43,139 nt of DNA from Streptomyces longispororuber (GCF_024448165.1 NZ_JAMOLN010000067.1:1-43139), one strand, 5' to 3'. Counted from the stretch's first letter, positions 32,592 to 40,969 are shown. Notes: generated by a model not told the origin, from the sequence alone. Made by a program: numbers and translations.

Positions 32592-34217
32592 TTACGCCGG
32601 TTCGGCCTTCAGGACGTTGATGCCGGGGTACGGCTGCGCCTGGATGCCCGTGATCTTCTTCGGGTCCCACGCCGTCATCAGCTCGTTGTGCACGACGGGG
32701 TAGATGACCGCCTGTTCGGCGACGAGGTCGAGGTAGTCCTGGATCATCGTCTTCTTGCGGGCGGCGTCCGGCTCCCGGGTGGCCTGGTCCATCTGCTTGA
32801 AGAGCTGCTTGGCCGTGGAGTTGTCGGCCCACCGGGCGTAGCCCATCCAGAGATTGGTGGGCCCGTAGTTGTAGTGCATGATCAGGTCGGCGTCGAGGCC
32901 GAACTGGTTCGGGTTCGAGGCGGCCGCCACCACCTGGTAGTCCTTCTTCTGGTCCATCTTCGTGAAGACGGCGGTGGTCTCCTGCACGTCGAGCGTGGTC
33001 TTCACGCCGATCGCGTCCCACGATGCCTTGATGGTGGGCAGGCAGTCCGCGATCCAGGACACGTTCACGGCCATCAGGCTGATGCTGAGGCCGCTCACGC
33101 CCGCCTCCTTCAGCAGCTTCTTCGCCTTGGCCGGGTCGTAGTCGTAGACCGTCTTCGCGGCGCGGTGCGTCGGGTTGTCCTCGTTGAGGAACGAACTCGC
33201 CGCCTTCCCGTGGCCCTTGAGCGCGACGTCGATCATCTTCTTCTTGTCGATCGCGTAGTGCAGGGCCTGGCGCACCCGGACGTCGTCGAACGGCTTGTGC
33301 GCGGTGTTGAACATCAGGAACAGGTTGTTCATCCCGGCGCCGCCCTCGACGGTGAGCCCGCCCTTCTCCAGGGTCTGGATGTTGGCGTACGGGATGTTGT
33401 CGGCGATCTGCGCGTCGGCGCTGCCGCCGGAGATCTTCGCGACGCGGGGCGCCGCGTCGACGATGGTCAGCCAGTTCATCTTCCGGAAGGCGGGCTTGCG
33501 CGGGCCGTTGTAGTCGTCGAACGCCTCGAAGGTGGTGTTCGTCTTCGGCTGGTGCGAGGTCTGCCGGTACGGGCCCGAGCCGACCGCCTTGCCCTTCATC
33601 GCCTCGTCCCACGCGCCCGGCTTCGAGAAGACGTGCTTCGGCATGATCTTGGCGAGGGTGAGGCGGGCGACGCCGTCCGGGAAGGGGAACTTCAGGACCA
33701 GCTCGACCGAGGAGGCGTCGACCTTCCTGACCTCCTTCAGCCAGCTCTCGAAGAAGCCCTTGGCCAGCGACGGGGTCTTCGGGTCGAGGATCCGGTCGAA
33801 GACGAACACCACGTCGTCGGCGGTGACCGGCTTGCCGTCGTGCCACTTCGCGCCCGAGCGCAGCGTGAACTTCCAGGACGTGGACTTGAGCTGGGCCGCG
33901 TCCGGGGCCGCCGTCGCGAGCGCCGGGTAGGGGGCGCGGGTGATCGGGTCGGTGTCGACCAGCCCCTCGTAGATGTGGTGGTTGCCGGCCATCGCGAACG
34001 CGGACGCGGTCTGCGTGGGGTCCCAGCTGCCGTCGTTCCCGTAGCCGATCACGGCGGTCAGGGAGGCGGACCCGCCCTTGCCCCCGTCGTCGCCCGTGTC
34101 GTTCGTGGACTTGGGTCCCGACGAACAGGCCGACAGGGACGTGGAGATGGCGGCGGCCGCGCCGAGGGCGCCGGTGTACCTGAGGAAGGAGCGGCGGCCG
34201 GTGTCGTGGTCGCTCAT
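32592..34217 (-). CDS. ABC transporter solute-binding lipoprotein, family 5
   Basis: A 541-residue lipoprotein. The N-terminus has a Tat motif (RRSFLRYTG) and lipobox LSAC with C31 as the acylated residue, followed by a Ser/Gly/Asp linker. The body is the SBP_bac_5 fold (peptide, nickel or oligosaccharide binding). GGAGG lies about 5 nt before the ATG. Position next to a beta-galactosidase and under a shared GntR-type operator makes an oligosaccharide or glycopeptide ligand plausible; family 5 proteins that bind oligosaccharides are known. Confidence 0.93.
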   Translation of the reverse strand: MSDHDTGRRSFLRYTGALGAAAAISTSLSACSSGPKSTNDTGDDGGKGGSASLTAVIGYGNDGSWDPTQTASAFAMAGNHHIYEGLVDTDPITRAPYPALATAAPDAAQLKSTSWKFTLRSGAKWHDGKPVTADDVVFVFDRILDPKTPSLAKGFFESWLKEVRKVDASSVELVLKFPFPDGVARLTLAKIMPKHVFSKPGAWDEAMKGKAVGSGPYRQTSHQPKTNTTFEAFDDYNGPRKPAFRKMNWLTIVDAAPRVAKISGGSADAQIADNIPYANIQTLEKGGLTVEGGAGMNNLFLMFNTAHKPFDDVRVRQALHYAIDKKKMIDVALKGHGKAASSFLNEDNPTHRAAKTVYDYDPAKAKKLLKEAGVSGLSISLMAVNVSWIADCLPTIKASWDAIGVKTTLDVQETTAVFTKMDQKKDYQVVAAASNPNQFGLDADLIMHYNYGPTNLWMGYARWADNSTAKQLFKQMDQATREPDAARKKTMIQDYLDLVAEQAVIYPVVHNELMTAWDPKKITGIQAQPYPGINVLKAEPA

Positions 34218-34227
34218 GGTGCCTCCA

Positions 34228-34276
34228 GTAAGGGAGAGCCCCCGTAAGGGAGTTCCAGAGATCCAACGTCCTACGT
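34228..34276 (-). promoter_or_regulatory. Leader repeats and GntR-type operator of the ABC operon
   Basis: GTAAGGGAG occurs twice in the leader (34228-34236 and 34244-34252, 16-bp period). Farther upstream, ACGTCCTACGT at 34266-34276 is a GT-n3-AC palindrome identical to the sialidase-promoter site at 26220-26230. It lies 49 nt before the binding-protein start. The -10/-35 elements on this strand are not obvious. Confidence 0.6.
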
Positions 34277-34374
34277 CTTGGTAGCGACGTGACCATAAGA
34301 GGGGGCGCGGGGCCGGTCAAGAGATCGCGCAGCAACCCGCACACAAGTCCTCCGGCAGATCTTTCTGCCCGAGG

Positions 34375-34405
34375 TGGGACGTGGGACGTCCACAGCCCTT
34401 ACGAT
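34375..34405 (+). promoter_or_regulatory. gntR promoter with second operator, probably leaderless
   Basis: TACGAT at 34400-34405 is a good -10 placed 7 nt before the ATG at 34413, so the transcript may start at the start codon; no ribosome binding site is present. ACGTGGGACGT at 34379-34389 shares the ACGT-n3-ACGT frame of the other two sites and sits between the presumed -35 and -10, as expected of an autoregulatory operator. Confidence 0.5.
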
Positions 34406-34412
34406 GCGGCGC

Positions 34413-35150
34413 ATGTCAGACGAGCCCAGCAGCCGCCCGGCCGTGCGGCACCCCCGCGTCGGCCACCAGGTCCAGCGTGCGGTGATGCAACTGATCCTGG
34501 ACACGGGACTGCGTCCAGGTGAACTGCTCCCCACCGAAGCCGAGTTGATGGAATCGCTCGGCGTGAGCAGAAACTCCGTGCGCGAGGCGCTCAAGGCGCT
34601 GCAGGCGCTCGACATCGTGGAGATCAGACACGGCTACGGCACCTACGTCGGCCAGGCCTCGCTGACCCCGCTCGCCGACGGCCTCACCTTCCGCACCCTG
34701 CTGCGCCCCGCCGACGACGCGCACGCGCTCGCCGAGATCCTCCAGGTCCGCGAGGTGCTGGAGGAGGGGCTGATCCGGCGGCTCGCCGCGCGTCCGCTGC
34801 CCGTCGAGGTGCTCGACCAACTCGACGTCATCGTCGGCAAGATGGGCGCGGCGGGCGAGGCGGACGAGCCCTTCGCCGATCTCGACCGGGAGTTCCACGA
34901 GACGCTCTACAGCCCGCTCGGCAACGAGCTGATCCCGCAACTGCTCGGCGCCTTCTGGAACGTCTTCGACCGGGTCGCCGGCGTCCGCCAGTGGTCCAGC
35001 GACCCCGCCCCCGAAGTCACCGTCGACCGGCACCGCGCCATCGTCACGGCGCTGCGCGCGCAGGACGCGGCCCGCGCGCAGGAGGCCATGGCCACCCACT
35101 TCCGCGGCATCGAGAAACGCGCGGAGCAGGAGACGAGGGGGGTGCAGTGA
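34413..35150 (+). CDS. FadR-subfamily GntR transcriptional regulator
   Basis: A 245-residue repressor-type protein. The N-terminal winged helix contains LRPGELLPTEAELMESLGVSRNSVREALKALQALDIVEIRHGYGTYV, nearly the GntR consensus. The C-terminal FCD domain is helical with metal-binding positions (FADLDREFHETLY, TVDRHRAIVTAL, RAQEAMATHFRG). It is divergent from the ABC operon and overlaps the beta-galactosidase start by 4 nt (GTGA). Its probable sites are the three ACGT-n3-ACGT elements. The ligand is unknown, perhaps a galactoside-derived sugar. Confidence 0.93.
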   Translation: MSDEPSSRPAVRHPRVGHQVQRAVMQLILDTGLRPGELLPTEAELMESLGVSRNSVREALKALQALDIVEIRHGYGTYVGQASLTPLADGLTFRTLLRPADDAHALAEILQVREVLEEGLIRRLAARPLPVEVLDQLDVIVGKMGAAGEADEPFADLDREFHETLYSPLGNELIPQLLGAFWNVFDRVAGVRQWSSDPAPEVTVDRHRAIVTALRAQDAARAQEAMATHFRGIEKRAEQETRGVQ

Positions 35151-37057
35151 CCCCACGGGACGAGGCGGGGGACCGGCTGCGGCACTTCTACGACCGGCTC
35201 GGCTCGCTCGGCTTCGGCGGCGACTACAACCCCGAGCAGTGGGGCCCCGAAGTCCACGCGGAGGACCGCGAGTTGATGGCGCGGGCGGGCGTCAATCTCG
35301 TCACCCTGGGCATCTTCGGCTGGGCCACGGCCGAGCCGTCCCCCGGTGCGTACGACTTCGGCTGGCTCGACCCGCACCTGGACCGGCTCGCCGACGCCGG
35401 CATCGCCGTCAGCCTCGCCACGATGACCGCCTCGCCGCCGCCGTGGCTGGCGAGGCTGCATCCCGAGACGCTCCCCGTGCTCGCCGACGGCACGCGGCTG
35501 CACCCCGGCTCGCGCCAGCACTGGTGCCCCTCCAGCCCCGTCTTCCGTACGTACGCGACGCGCCTGGTCGAGCAGGTGGCGACGCGGTACGCCGGCCACC
35601 CGGCCCTCGCTCTGTGGCACGTCGGGAACGAGTTCGGCTGCCACGTCTCCCGGCACTGCCACTGCGAGGTGTCCGCTGCGGCGTTCCGCACCTGGCTGCG
35701 CGCCCGCTACGACGGATCGCTCGACGCCCTCAACTCGGCCTGGTCCACCGACTTCTGGTCGCAGCGCTACGGCGACTGGGAGGAGATCGGGACACCGCGC
35801 ACGGCGCCCTCCTTCCGCAACCCGGGACAGCGCCTGGACTACCTGCGCTTCTCCTCCGACGAACTCCTCGACTGCTACCGGGCGGAGAAGGCCGTCCTCG
35901 ACCGGATCACCCCCGACGTACCGGTCACGACGAACTTCGTGCCGATCGCGCCGACCCTCGACCTGTTCGGGTGGGCCGCCGAGATGGACGTCGTGTCGTA
36001 CGACTCCTATCCCGACCCGCACGATCCGGACTCCTTCCACCGCACCGCGTTCTCCTACGACGTGATCCGCGGCCTGCGCGGCGGGCAGCCGTGGCTGTTG
36101 CTGGAGCAGGCGCCGGGCGCGGTCAACTGGCGCGAGCGCAACGGCCGCAAGCCGGCCGGGCGGATGGAGCTGGACAGCTGGCAGGCGGTCGCCCACGGCG
36201 CCGACTCGGTCCTCTTCTTCCAGTGGCGGGCCTCGCGCGGTGGCGCGGAGAAGTTCCACTCGGCGATGGTTCCGCACGGCGGCGGCGAGACCCGGACCTT
36301 CCGCGACGTGACCCGGCTCGGCGCCGAACTGGCCGCCACCCCCGGCCTGTTGGGCTCCCGGCCGGAGCGCGCCGACGCCGCGCTCCTGATGGACTGGCCC
36401 AACTGGTGGGCGCTGGAGCAGGAGGCCCACCCCAGCGCCGACGTCACGTTCCTGGACGCCGCGCTCGCCCATCACCGGCCGCTGTACGACGCGTCGGTGG
36501 CCTGCGACGTCGTCCCGGTGGACGCCGACCTCGCCCCGTACCGGCTGCTCCTCGTCCCCAACCTCTACTCGGTGTCGGAGGCGACCGCGGCCCGCGTCCG
36601 GGAGTACGTGCACGGCGGCGGCACCCTCGTCATGTCGTACTTCTCCGGGATCGTCGACGAGCACGACCGCGTGCACCTCGGCGGATACCCGGCGCCCTTC
36701 CGGGAGTTGCTCGGCCTGCGCGTCGAGGAGTTCGACCCGCGCCCGGACGGCGGCTGGGCCGAGGACATCGTCCTGGAGGGCGCCCAGCAGGTCCTGTCGT
36801 TCAAGGACGGCAGCCCGGCCGTCACCCGGCACGCCTATGGCGACGGCACCGCCTGGTACCTCGGCATGCGGCCCGAACCGGCCGCGATGCGGGACCTGGT
36901 GGACCGGATCCGCGCCGAGGCGGGCGTCCGCCCGGTGCTGCCCGACCTGCCGGACGGCATGCAGGCACGGCGCCGCGTCGGCGCCGACGGGACGCGCTAC
37001 ACGATCGTCATCGACGAAGCGGCGCGCACGGTCGACGTGCTGGTCAAGGCTCCTTAG
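35147..37057 (+). CDS. Glycoside hydrolase family 42 beta-galactosidase
   Basis: A 636-residue cytosolic enzyme with no signal peptide. GGDYNPEQW near residue 24 is the GH42 opening. The acid/base Glu is E162 in WHVGNEFGCH. The nucleophile is E320 in LLLEQAPGAVNW. The zinc-type cluster is CHVSRHCHCE (165-174). A trimerisation domain (LLLVPNLYSVSEATAARVREYV) follows. GTG start coupled to gntR. It removes terminal beta-galactose from imported oligosaccharides. Confidence 0.95.
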   Translation: MTPRDEAGDRLRHFYDRLGSLGFGGDYNPEQWGPEVHAEDRELMARAGVNLVTLGIFGWATAEPSPGAYDFGWLDPHLDRLADAGIAVSLATMTASPPPWLARLHPETLPVLADGTRLHPGSRQHWCPSSPVFRTYATRLVEQVATRYAGHPALALWHVGNEFGCHVSRHCHCEVSAAAFRTWLRARYDGSLDALNSAWSTDFWSQRYGDWEEIGTPRTAPSFRNPGQRLDYLRFSSDELLDCYRAEKAVLDRITPDVPVTTNFVPIAPTLDLFGWAAEMDVVSYDSYPDPHDPDSFHRTAFSYDVIRGLRGGQPWLLLEQAPGAVNWRERNGRKPAGRMELDSWQAVAHGADSVLFFQWRASRGGAEKFHSAMVPHGGGETRTFRDVTRLGAELAATPGLLGSRPERADAALLMDWPNWWALEQEAHPSADVTFLDAALAHHRPLYDASVACDVVPVDADLAPYRLLLVPNLYSVSEATAARVREYVHGGGTLVMSYFSGIVDEHDRVHLGGYPAPFRELLGLRVEEFDPRPDGGWAEDIVLEGAQQVLSFKDGSPAVTRHAYGDGTAWYLGMRPEPAAMRDLVDRIRAEAGVRPVLPDLPDGMQARRRVGADGTRYTIVIDEAARTVDVLVKAP

Positions 37058-37099
37058 GCGGGGGCGGCCGCCCTGATCGGGCGGCCGCATCGGCCTATT

Positions 37100-37117
37100 T
37101 AGTAGCCATGGCTACTA
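37100..37117. promoter_or_regulatory. Perfect 18-bp palindrome, probable MarR operator
   Basis: TAGTAGCCATGGCTACTA is fully self-complementary and lies 22 nt before the first MarR gene. TACTAT at 37113-37118 could be its -10, so the operator would cover the promoter. MarR proteins bind palindromes of this length, and autoregulation is usual. Confidence 0.7.
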
Positions 37118-37138
37118 TCGCCATGTACATTATTCGGT

Positions 37139-37594
37139 ATGAGCAACTCGGCTTCCGGTCCGACGCCCGGCTACCTCGTCTGGCGCCTGTCCACGAAGGT
37201 GCGCGTCGCCATCGACCGCGAACTGGCCCCGCTGGGCCTGACCCACGCCAAGTACGCCCTGCTGTCCTCCCTGCACGGCCTGCGGCAGGCCGGCGAGACG
37301 CCCAGCCAGCGTCGACTCGCCGACCACACCGGGCTCGAGGCCCTGTACGTGTCCAAGCTCGCCCGCTCCCTGGAGCGTGACGGGCTGATCGAGCGGCCGC
37401 GCGACGTGGCGGACAGCCGCGCCGTGCGGCTCGCGCTCACGGACGAGGGGCAGGCCGTGGCGGAGCGGGCCATCGGGGTCGTACAGCGCCTGATCGCCCG
37501 GCTCTTCGAACCGCTGGGCGGCCCGGACAGCGAGCGCACCCGGGTCCTCACCGCCGAGCTGACGGCACTGCTGGACGTCCCCCTGACGACCTGA
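37139..37594 (+). CDS. MarR-family transcriptional regulator (first of tandem pair)
   Basis: A 151-residue regulator. PSQRRLADHTGLEALYVSKLARSLERDGLIERPRDVADSRAVRLALT covers the helix-turn-helix and the wing with the conserved Asp-x-Arg. The ATG lies 22 nt after an 18-bp palindrome and lacks a ribosome binding site, consistent with a leaderless or weakly translated message. No transporter or oxidoreductase is linked, so the target is unclear; the following MarR gene is the likely co-transcribed partner. Confidence 0.9.
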   Translation: MSNSASGPTPGYLVWRLSTKVRVAIDRELAPLGLTHAKYALLSSLHGLRQAGETPSQRRLADHTGLEALYVSKLARSLERDGLIERPRDVADSRAVRLALTDEGQAVAERAIGVVQRLIARLFEPLGGPDSERTRVLTAELTALLDVPLTT

Positions 37595-37621
37595 ACACCC
37601 GACCAGGTGAAGGAGTACGAC

Positions 37622-38080
37622 GTGACCACCACCGCACCCCGCCTCAACGGCCAGATCATCGGCCAGGCCTTCTACGCCACCCGCGCCCTCCTCGACCGCC
37701 GCCTCACCCGCGAAGGCGTCACCTTCAACCAGTCCCTCGTCCTCAACGTCCTCGCGCAGCACGGCGGTTCGTGGGGCCGCCAGGCGCTCGTCGAGCGGAT
37801 GACCGGCACCACGAAGGTCACCGCCGAGGTGGCGCACGCCGCCTTCGCGGAGCTCGTCGCGGCCGGACTCGTCGAGACGGGCCCCGGCGACCGGCCCGAC
37901 CTGCTGCTCACGGAGACCGGCCGTGCCCTCCAGGAGCGGCTCGCCGAGGCCGTCGCGGGGATCGCCGAGCAGGTCTACGCGAACATCCCCGACGACGAAC
38001 TCGCCGCCGCGGCCCAGGTGTTGATCCGCCTCACCGAGCAGGCGAACGCGGCGCTGGCGGCGGACGAGGCCGCCGCCTGA
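37622..38080 (+). CDS. MarR-like regulator (second of tandem pair)
   Basis: A 152-residue helical protein of the MarR fold. GRQALVERMTGTTKVTAEVAHAAFAELVAAGLVETGPGDRPDLLLTETGRAL resembles helix-turn-helix plus wing, but the wing is shorter and lacks the usual D-x-R. GAAGGAG (37608-37614) is 7 nt before the GTG at 37622. It begins 28 nt after the first MarR stop. It may be a heterodimer partner or an anti-regulator; that is speculation. Confidence 0.82.
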   Translation: MTTTAPRLNGQIIGQAFYATRALLDRRLTREGVTFNQSLVLNVLAQHGGSWGRQALVERMTGTTKVTAEVAHAAFAELVAAGLVETGPGDRPDLLLTETGRALQERLAEAVAGIAEQVYANIPDDELAAAAQVLIRLTEQANAALAADEAAA

Positions 38081-38154
38081 CGGGACACCGCCCGCCGAGG
38101 TCCGTATCCGGTCAAATCCCTGCGCGTCGGGGCGTGTCGTGGCACAGTCCGGCC

Positions 38155-38961
38155 GTGACGTACGAACGCGAACTCGATGCCACCGGATTCAGCGAAGTCA
38201 TCGTCGAACGACGGGACGTGTCCGTCCCCGGATCGATCACCCGCATGACCGTCTGCCTGGCCCGCCCGAGCACCCCCGGAAACCATCCGGTGGTGCTCGT
38301 GGGACCGGAACTGTGGGGCGTGAACGAGGACGCGCGGACCGTCGCCCGCCGCCTCGCCGCCCACGGACACGTGGCGGTCGTCCCGAACCTCTACCACCGC
38401 GCCGACCCCGACTCGGCCCGCGGCTTCCCGCGCTCCGACGCCAACCGCACGCACGCCTTCAACCTCGTCGCACGCCTCACCCGCGACGAGGTCGAGGCGG
38501 ACCTGCGGGCGGCGGCCGCCCACGCCCGCAGGCACGCGGGCGCCGCCGACCGCACCGGCATGCTCGGCTTCTCCCTCGGCGGCCACATCGCCTACTTCGC
38601 GGCGACCCGCCTCGACCTGGCCGCCGTCGCCGTCTACTACCCCGGGTGGCTGACGACGCCCGGCACCGCGCTGAGCCGCCCCGGCCCCCTGGTCGACCAG
38701 ACCCACCGGATCGCCGCCGCCGGCACGGCGCTCGCCCTGTTCTACGCCGAACACGACCACGTCATCGACGCCGCGCAGGTGGCGGAGGTCCGCCGGGCGC
38801 TCGCCGACTCCGGCGTACGCCACGAGGTCACCGTCCACCCGGGCGCCGCGCACGCCTTCTTCTTCCCCGGCCACACCGGCTACGACAAGGTCGCGGCGGA
38901 CGCGTCGTGGGAGCGGGTCGTCGCCCTGTTCCGCACCGAACTGCGGGGCGGCACCGGCTGA
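38155..38961 (+). CDS. Dienelactone hydrolase-family alpha/beta hydrolase
   Basis: A 268-residue alpha/beta hydrolase. The nucleophile elbow is GFSLGG (Ser instead of the Cys of classical dienelactone hydrolases), with the acid in EHDHVID and the His in HPGAAHAFFFPG. VVLVGPELWGVNEDARTVARRLAAHGHVAVVPNLYHR is the family's N-terminal core. The GTG start has no clear ribosome binding site. Substrates of the Ser type are unassigned. It stands alone after the two MarR genes, one of which might control it. Confidence 0.87.
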   Translation: MTYERELDATGFSEVIVERRDVSVPGSITRMTVCLARPSTPGNHPVVLVGPELWGVNEDARTVARRLAAHGHVAVVPNLYHRADPDSARGFPRSDANRTHAFNLVARLTRDEVEADLRAAAAHARRHAGAADRTGMLGFSLGGHIAYFAATRLDLAAVAVYYPGWLTTPGTALSRPGPLVDQTHRIAAAGTALALFYAEHDHVIDAAQVAEVRRALADSGVRHEVTVHPGAAHAFFFPGHTGYDKVAADASWERVVALFRTELRGGTG

Positions 38962-39333
38962 CCACGCCGCGCGCTCAGCCGGGTCCTACCGGCGCCGCCC
39001 GCCCCGGTGCGCGTGAGCAGCCGGGCATCGGTCAACTCGCTCGCCGGATACGCCAGTTAGGCCTTCCGTCCGATGGATCTGGTCGTCTCCACGGGAAGGC
39101 CTACCCCGCCCCATGCCTGCGACGGCGCTCCGCCTGTCCCGCGGCTGCCTCGGTGCATGGCGCAAGGTGAGCGAGTGCACCGGCGCGTTCCCGGCAGGCC
39201 GGACGGAAACGGACGTCCGCGGATCAATAGCGGTCGACACCGGGCCTGGGCGGTCAACGGGTCGAGCCACCAGTGCCGTTGGGGTCATAGTGGCTGTTCA
39301 CCATGGCGGGGCGCACAGGACGGAGGGCCCGGC
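38962..39333. other. Intergenic region with a 10-bp inverted repeat
   Basis: No credible gene was found in these 372 bases. TAGGCCTTCC (39058-39067) is the exact reverse complement of GGAAGGCCTA (39094-39103), with 26 nt between. This could be a pair of operator half-sites or a hairpin for the upstream hydrolase transcript. Nearer the phosphatase gene, only its ribosome binding site (GGAGGG, 39322-39327) is clear. Confidence 0.5.
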
Positions 39334-40464
39334 ATGGGCGGACGGAAGGACCGGAAGGGCGACCGGGGCCGACGGCGGGGCGGCGGCTCCGGATCCTCGA
39401 ACACGGCGGGCGCACTCGGCGCCGTCCTGTGTCTGTGCACCGCGCTCGCCGCACTCGCCGACGCCTGGCGGGCCGCGGTCGCGGTGCTGCTCATCGGCCC
39501 CCTCCTGGCCTGCGCCTGGCTGGGCGTGCGCGCCACGGCCGCGGCGGTGCTGTGGAGCGTGGCCCTGGCCGGGGTGGCGGGCACTGTCAGACACCACGCG
39601 GCGTACCCGGCGCTCGCCCTCGAGTACCTCGTCCTGCTCGCCGGCGGCTGGGTCGCGATCCGGATCGCCGACCTGACCGCGACCCGCGCGGCCGCCCTGG
39701 CCCGGGCCACCGAGGTCGCCGAGGTGGCGCAGGGGGCGCTGCTGCGCCCGGTGTCCGCGCGGATCGGCGACGTCGACGTGTCCACCCGCCACCACTGCCC
39801 CCTGAGCCCCGAGACGGTGGGCGGCGACGTCTACGACATCGCCAACACGCCCTACGGGCTACGGGTGTTCATCGGCGACGTGCGCGGTCACGGCCTCGAC
39901 GCGGTGCGCACGGCGGCGGCGGTCGCCGGCGGCTTCCGCGACCTCGCCTACGTCACCCCGCGCCTCACGGACCTCGCCGTGCACCTCGACGCCCGCATCG
40001 CGCCGGACCTGGGCCCCGAGGACTTCGTCACCGGGATCTTCGCCGAGTTCGCGCCCGGTGAGGTGCGCCTGGTCAACTGCGGTCATCCGGCGCCCCTGCG
40101 GGTCGGCGTGGGCCGGCCCACCCTCCTCGAACCGGTCGCCCCGGCCCGCCCGCTGGGCCTCGGCACCCGCCCGGGCCAGCGCCGCTGCTGGCTGCAGCGG
40201 GGCGACCGCGTCCTCCTCTACACGGACGGCTTGACCGAGGCCAAGGACGCCGGCGGCACCGACTTCCCGCTCCTGCGCAGCGGCGCGTCGGCCCTGGCGG
40301 AACTGAGGCTGCCCGAAGCCCTGGACGCCCTGTACGCGGCGCTCACCACCCACACGGGCGGCGGCCCGCTGCACGACGACGTGGCGCTCGTCCTGTGTGA
40401 ACAGTCGGCATCCGTATCAGCGGAACACGGCACTTCGTCAATCATCCGGGCGACGGTCAACTGA
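39334..40464 (+). CDS. Membrane-anchored SpoIIE/PP2C-type protein phosphatase
   Basis: A 376-residue phosphatase. A basic N-terminus is followed by about three to four hydrophobic segments (residues 25-115), then the SpoIIE domain. Metal-binding motifs are VGGDVYDI, FIGDVRGHGLDA, LYTDGLTEAKD and PLHDDVALVL. Such enzymes dephosphorylate anti-sigma antagonists in streptomycete partner-switching networks. No anti-sigma factor or antagonist gene is adjacent, and no PAS or GAF sensor is attached. GGAGGG at 39322-39327 with 6-nt spacing supports ATG 39334. Confidence 0.92.
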   Translation: MGGRKDRKGDRGRRRGGGSGSSNTAGALGAVLCLCTALAALADAWRAAVAVLLIGPLLACAWLGVRATAAAVLWSVALAGVAGTVRHHAAYPALALEYLVLLAGGWVAIRIADLTATRAAALARATEVAEVAQGALLRPVSARIGDVDVSTRHHCPLSPETVGGDVYDIANTPYGLRVFIGDVRGHGLDAVRTAAAVAGGFRDLAYVTPRLTDLAVHLDARIAPDLGPEDFVTGIFAEFAPGEVRLVNCGHPAPLRVGVGRPTLLEPVAPARPLGLGTRPGQRRCWLQRGDRVLLYTDGLTEAKDAGGTDFPLLRSGASALAELRLPEALDALYAALTTHTGGGPLHDDVALVLCEQSASVSAEHGTSSIIRATVN

Positions 40465-40562
40465 TGCTTACGAATTAGCTGTTCGAACCGGAAGTCACGA
40501 TCGGTCCGTCCGAAACGAAAACGCCTATTCCCCGTTCGACTTGTGCGGGACCGGCCTCCGGA

Positions 40563-40586
40563 CGGAATCGATTCAGCCCGATTCCG
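40563..40586. promoter_or_regulatory. Inverted repeat in the low-GC gap after the phosphatase gene
   Basis: CGGAATC (40563-40569) and GATTCCG (40580-40586) are perfect 7-bp arms in the 262-nt gap 40465-40726, which is visibly A/T-richer than its surroundings. It may terminate the phosphatase transcript or serve the promoter of the small-protein pair. A CTAG occurs at about 40664. Confidence 0.35.
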
Positions 40587-40726
40587 GAAAACTCCCGGGC
40601 CGCCCCGCCGCAGCCAACTCACCGCTACCGCACCCACCTTGTAGTGCACAGACCTCCCCCCACTCTAGAGATGTGACGCCGCCGCCGAGGTGCGAAGCGT
40701 GAAATCGAATCGGGCAGGGGAACCAC

Positions 40727-40969
40727 GTGAGGGGCACCGAGAACCATGCCGTGCTGCGCGTGGAGAAAGCCGAGGAAATGGTGGAGAAATTGCGAGCCGC
40801 ACTCGCGAGGGCGGGAATTGTGCTGCCTTCGCCCGGACCGGACCGGGAGTCAATCGCGCGGACGGCCCCGTGTCCATCGGTGGAATCCGGGCGTTGTTCG
40901 GTTGACGCGGCGGACCGGCTCGCCGCCGTACTCCTCCCAGGTCCCGACGACAGGAGCGCCACCCGATGA
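40727..40969 (+). CDS. Small hypothetical protein, coupled to the next gene
   Basis: An 80-residue protein of unknown function. The first 35 residues are a strong amphipathic helix (VLRVEKAEEMVEKLRAALARAGI), and the last third contains CSVDAADRLAAVLL. No known domain was recognised. The GTG at 40727 has GCAGGGGA (40714-40721) close upstream, and the stop overlaps the next start as ATGA, which supports real translation. Codon usage is slightly less GC-biased in the first half. Confidence 0.65.
   Translation: MRGTENHAVLRVEKAEEMVEKLRAALARAGIVLPSPGPDRESIARTAPCPSVESGRCSVDAADRLAAVLLPGPDDRSATR

Noticed and set aside
30984..34247. A 1087-codon plus-strand frame across the ABC operon
   Set aside because: It is the antisense of strongly supported permease and binding-protein genes and has no domain pattern.
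34228..34252. The two GTAAGGGAG copies as the GntR operator
   Set aside because: They are direct, not palindromic, and have no counterpart at the sialidase or gntR promoter; the ACGT-n3-ACGT elements fit better.
37123..37138. Earlier ATG at 37123 as start of the first MarR gene
   Set aside because: It is in a different frame from the MarR protein.
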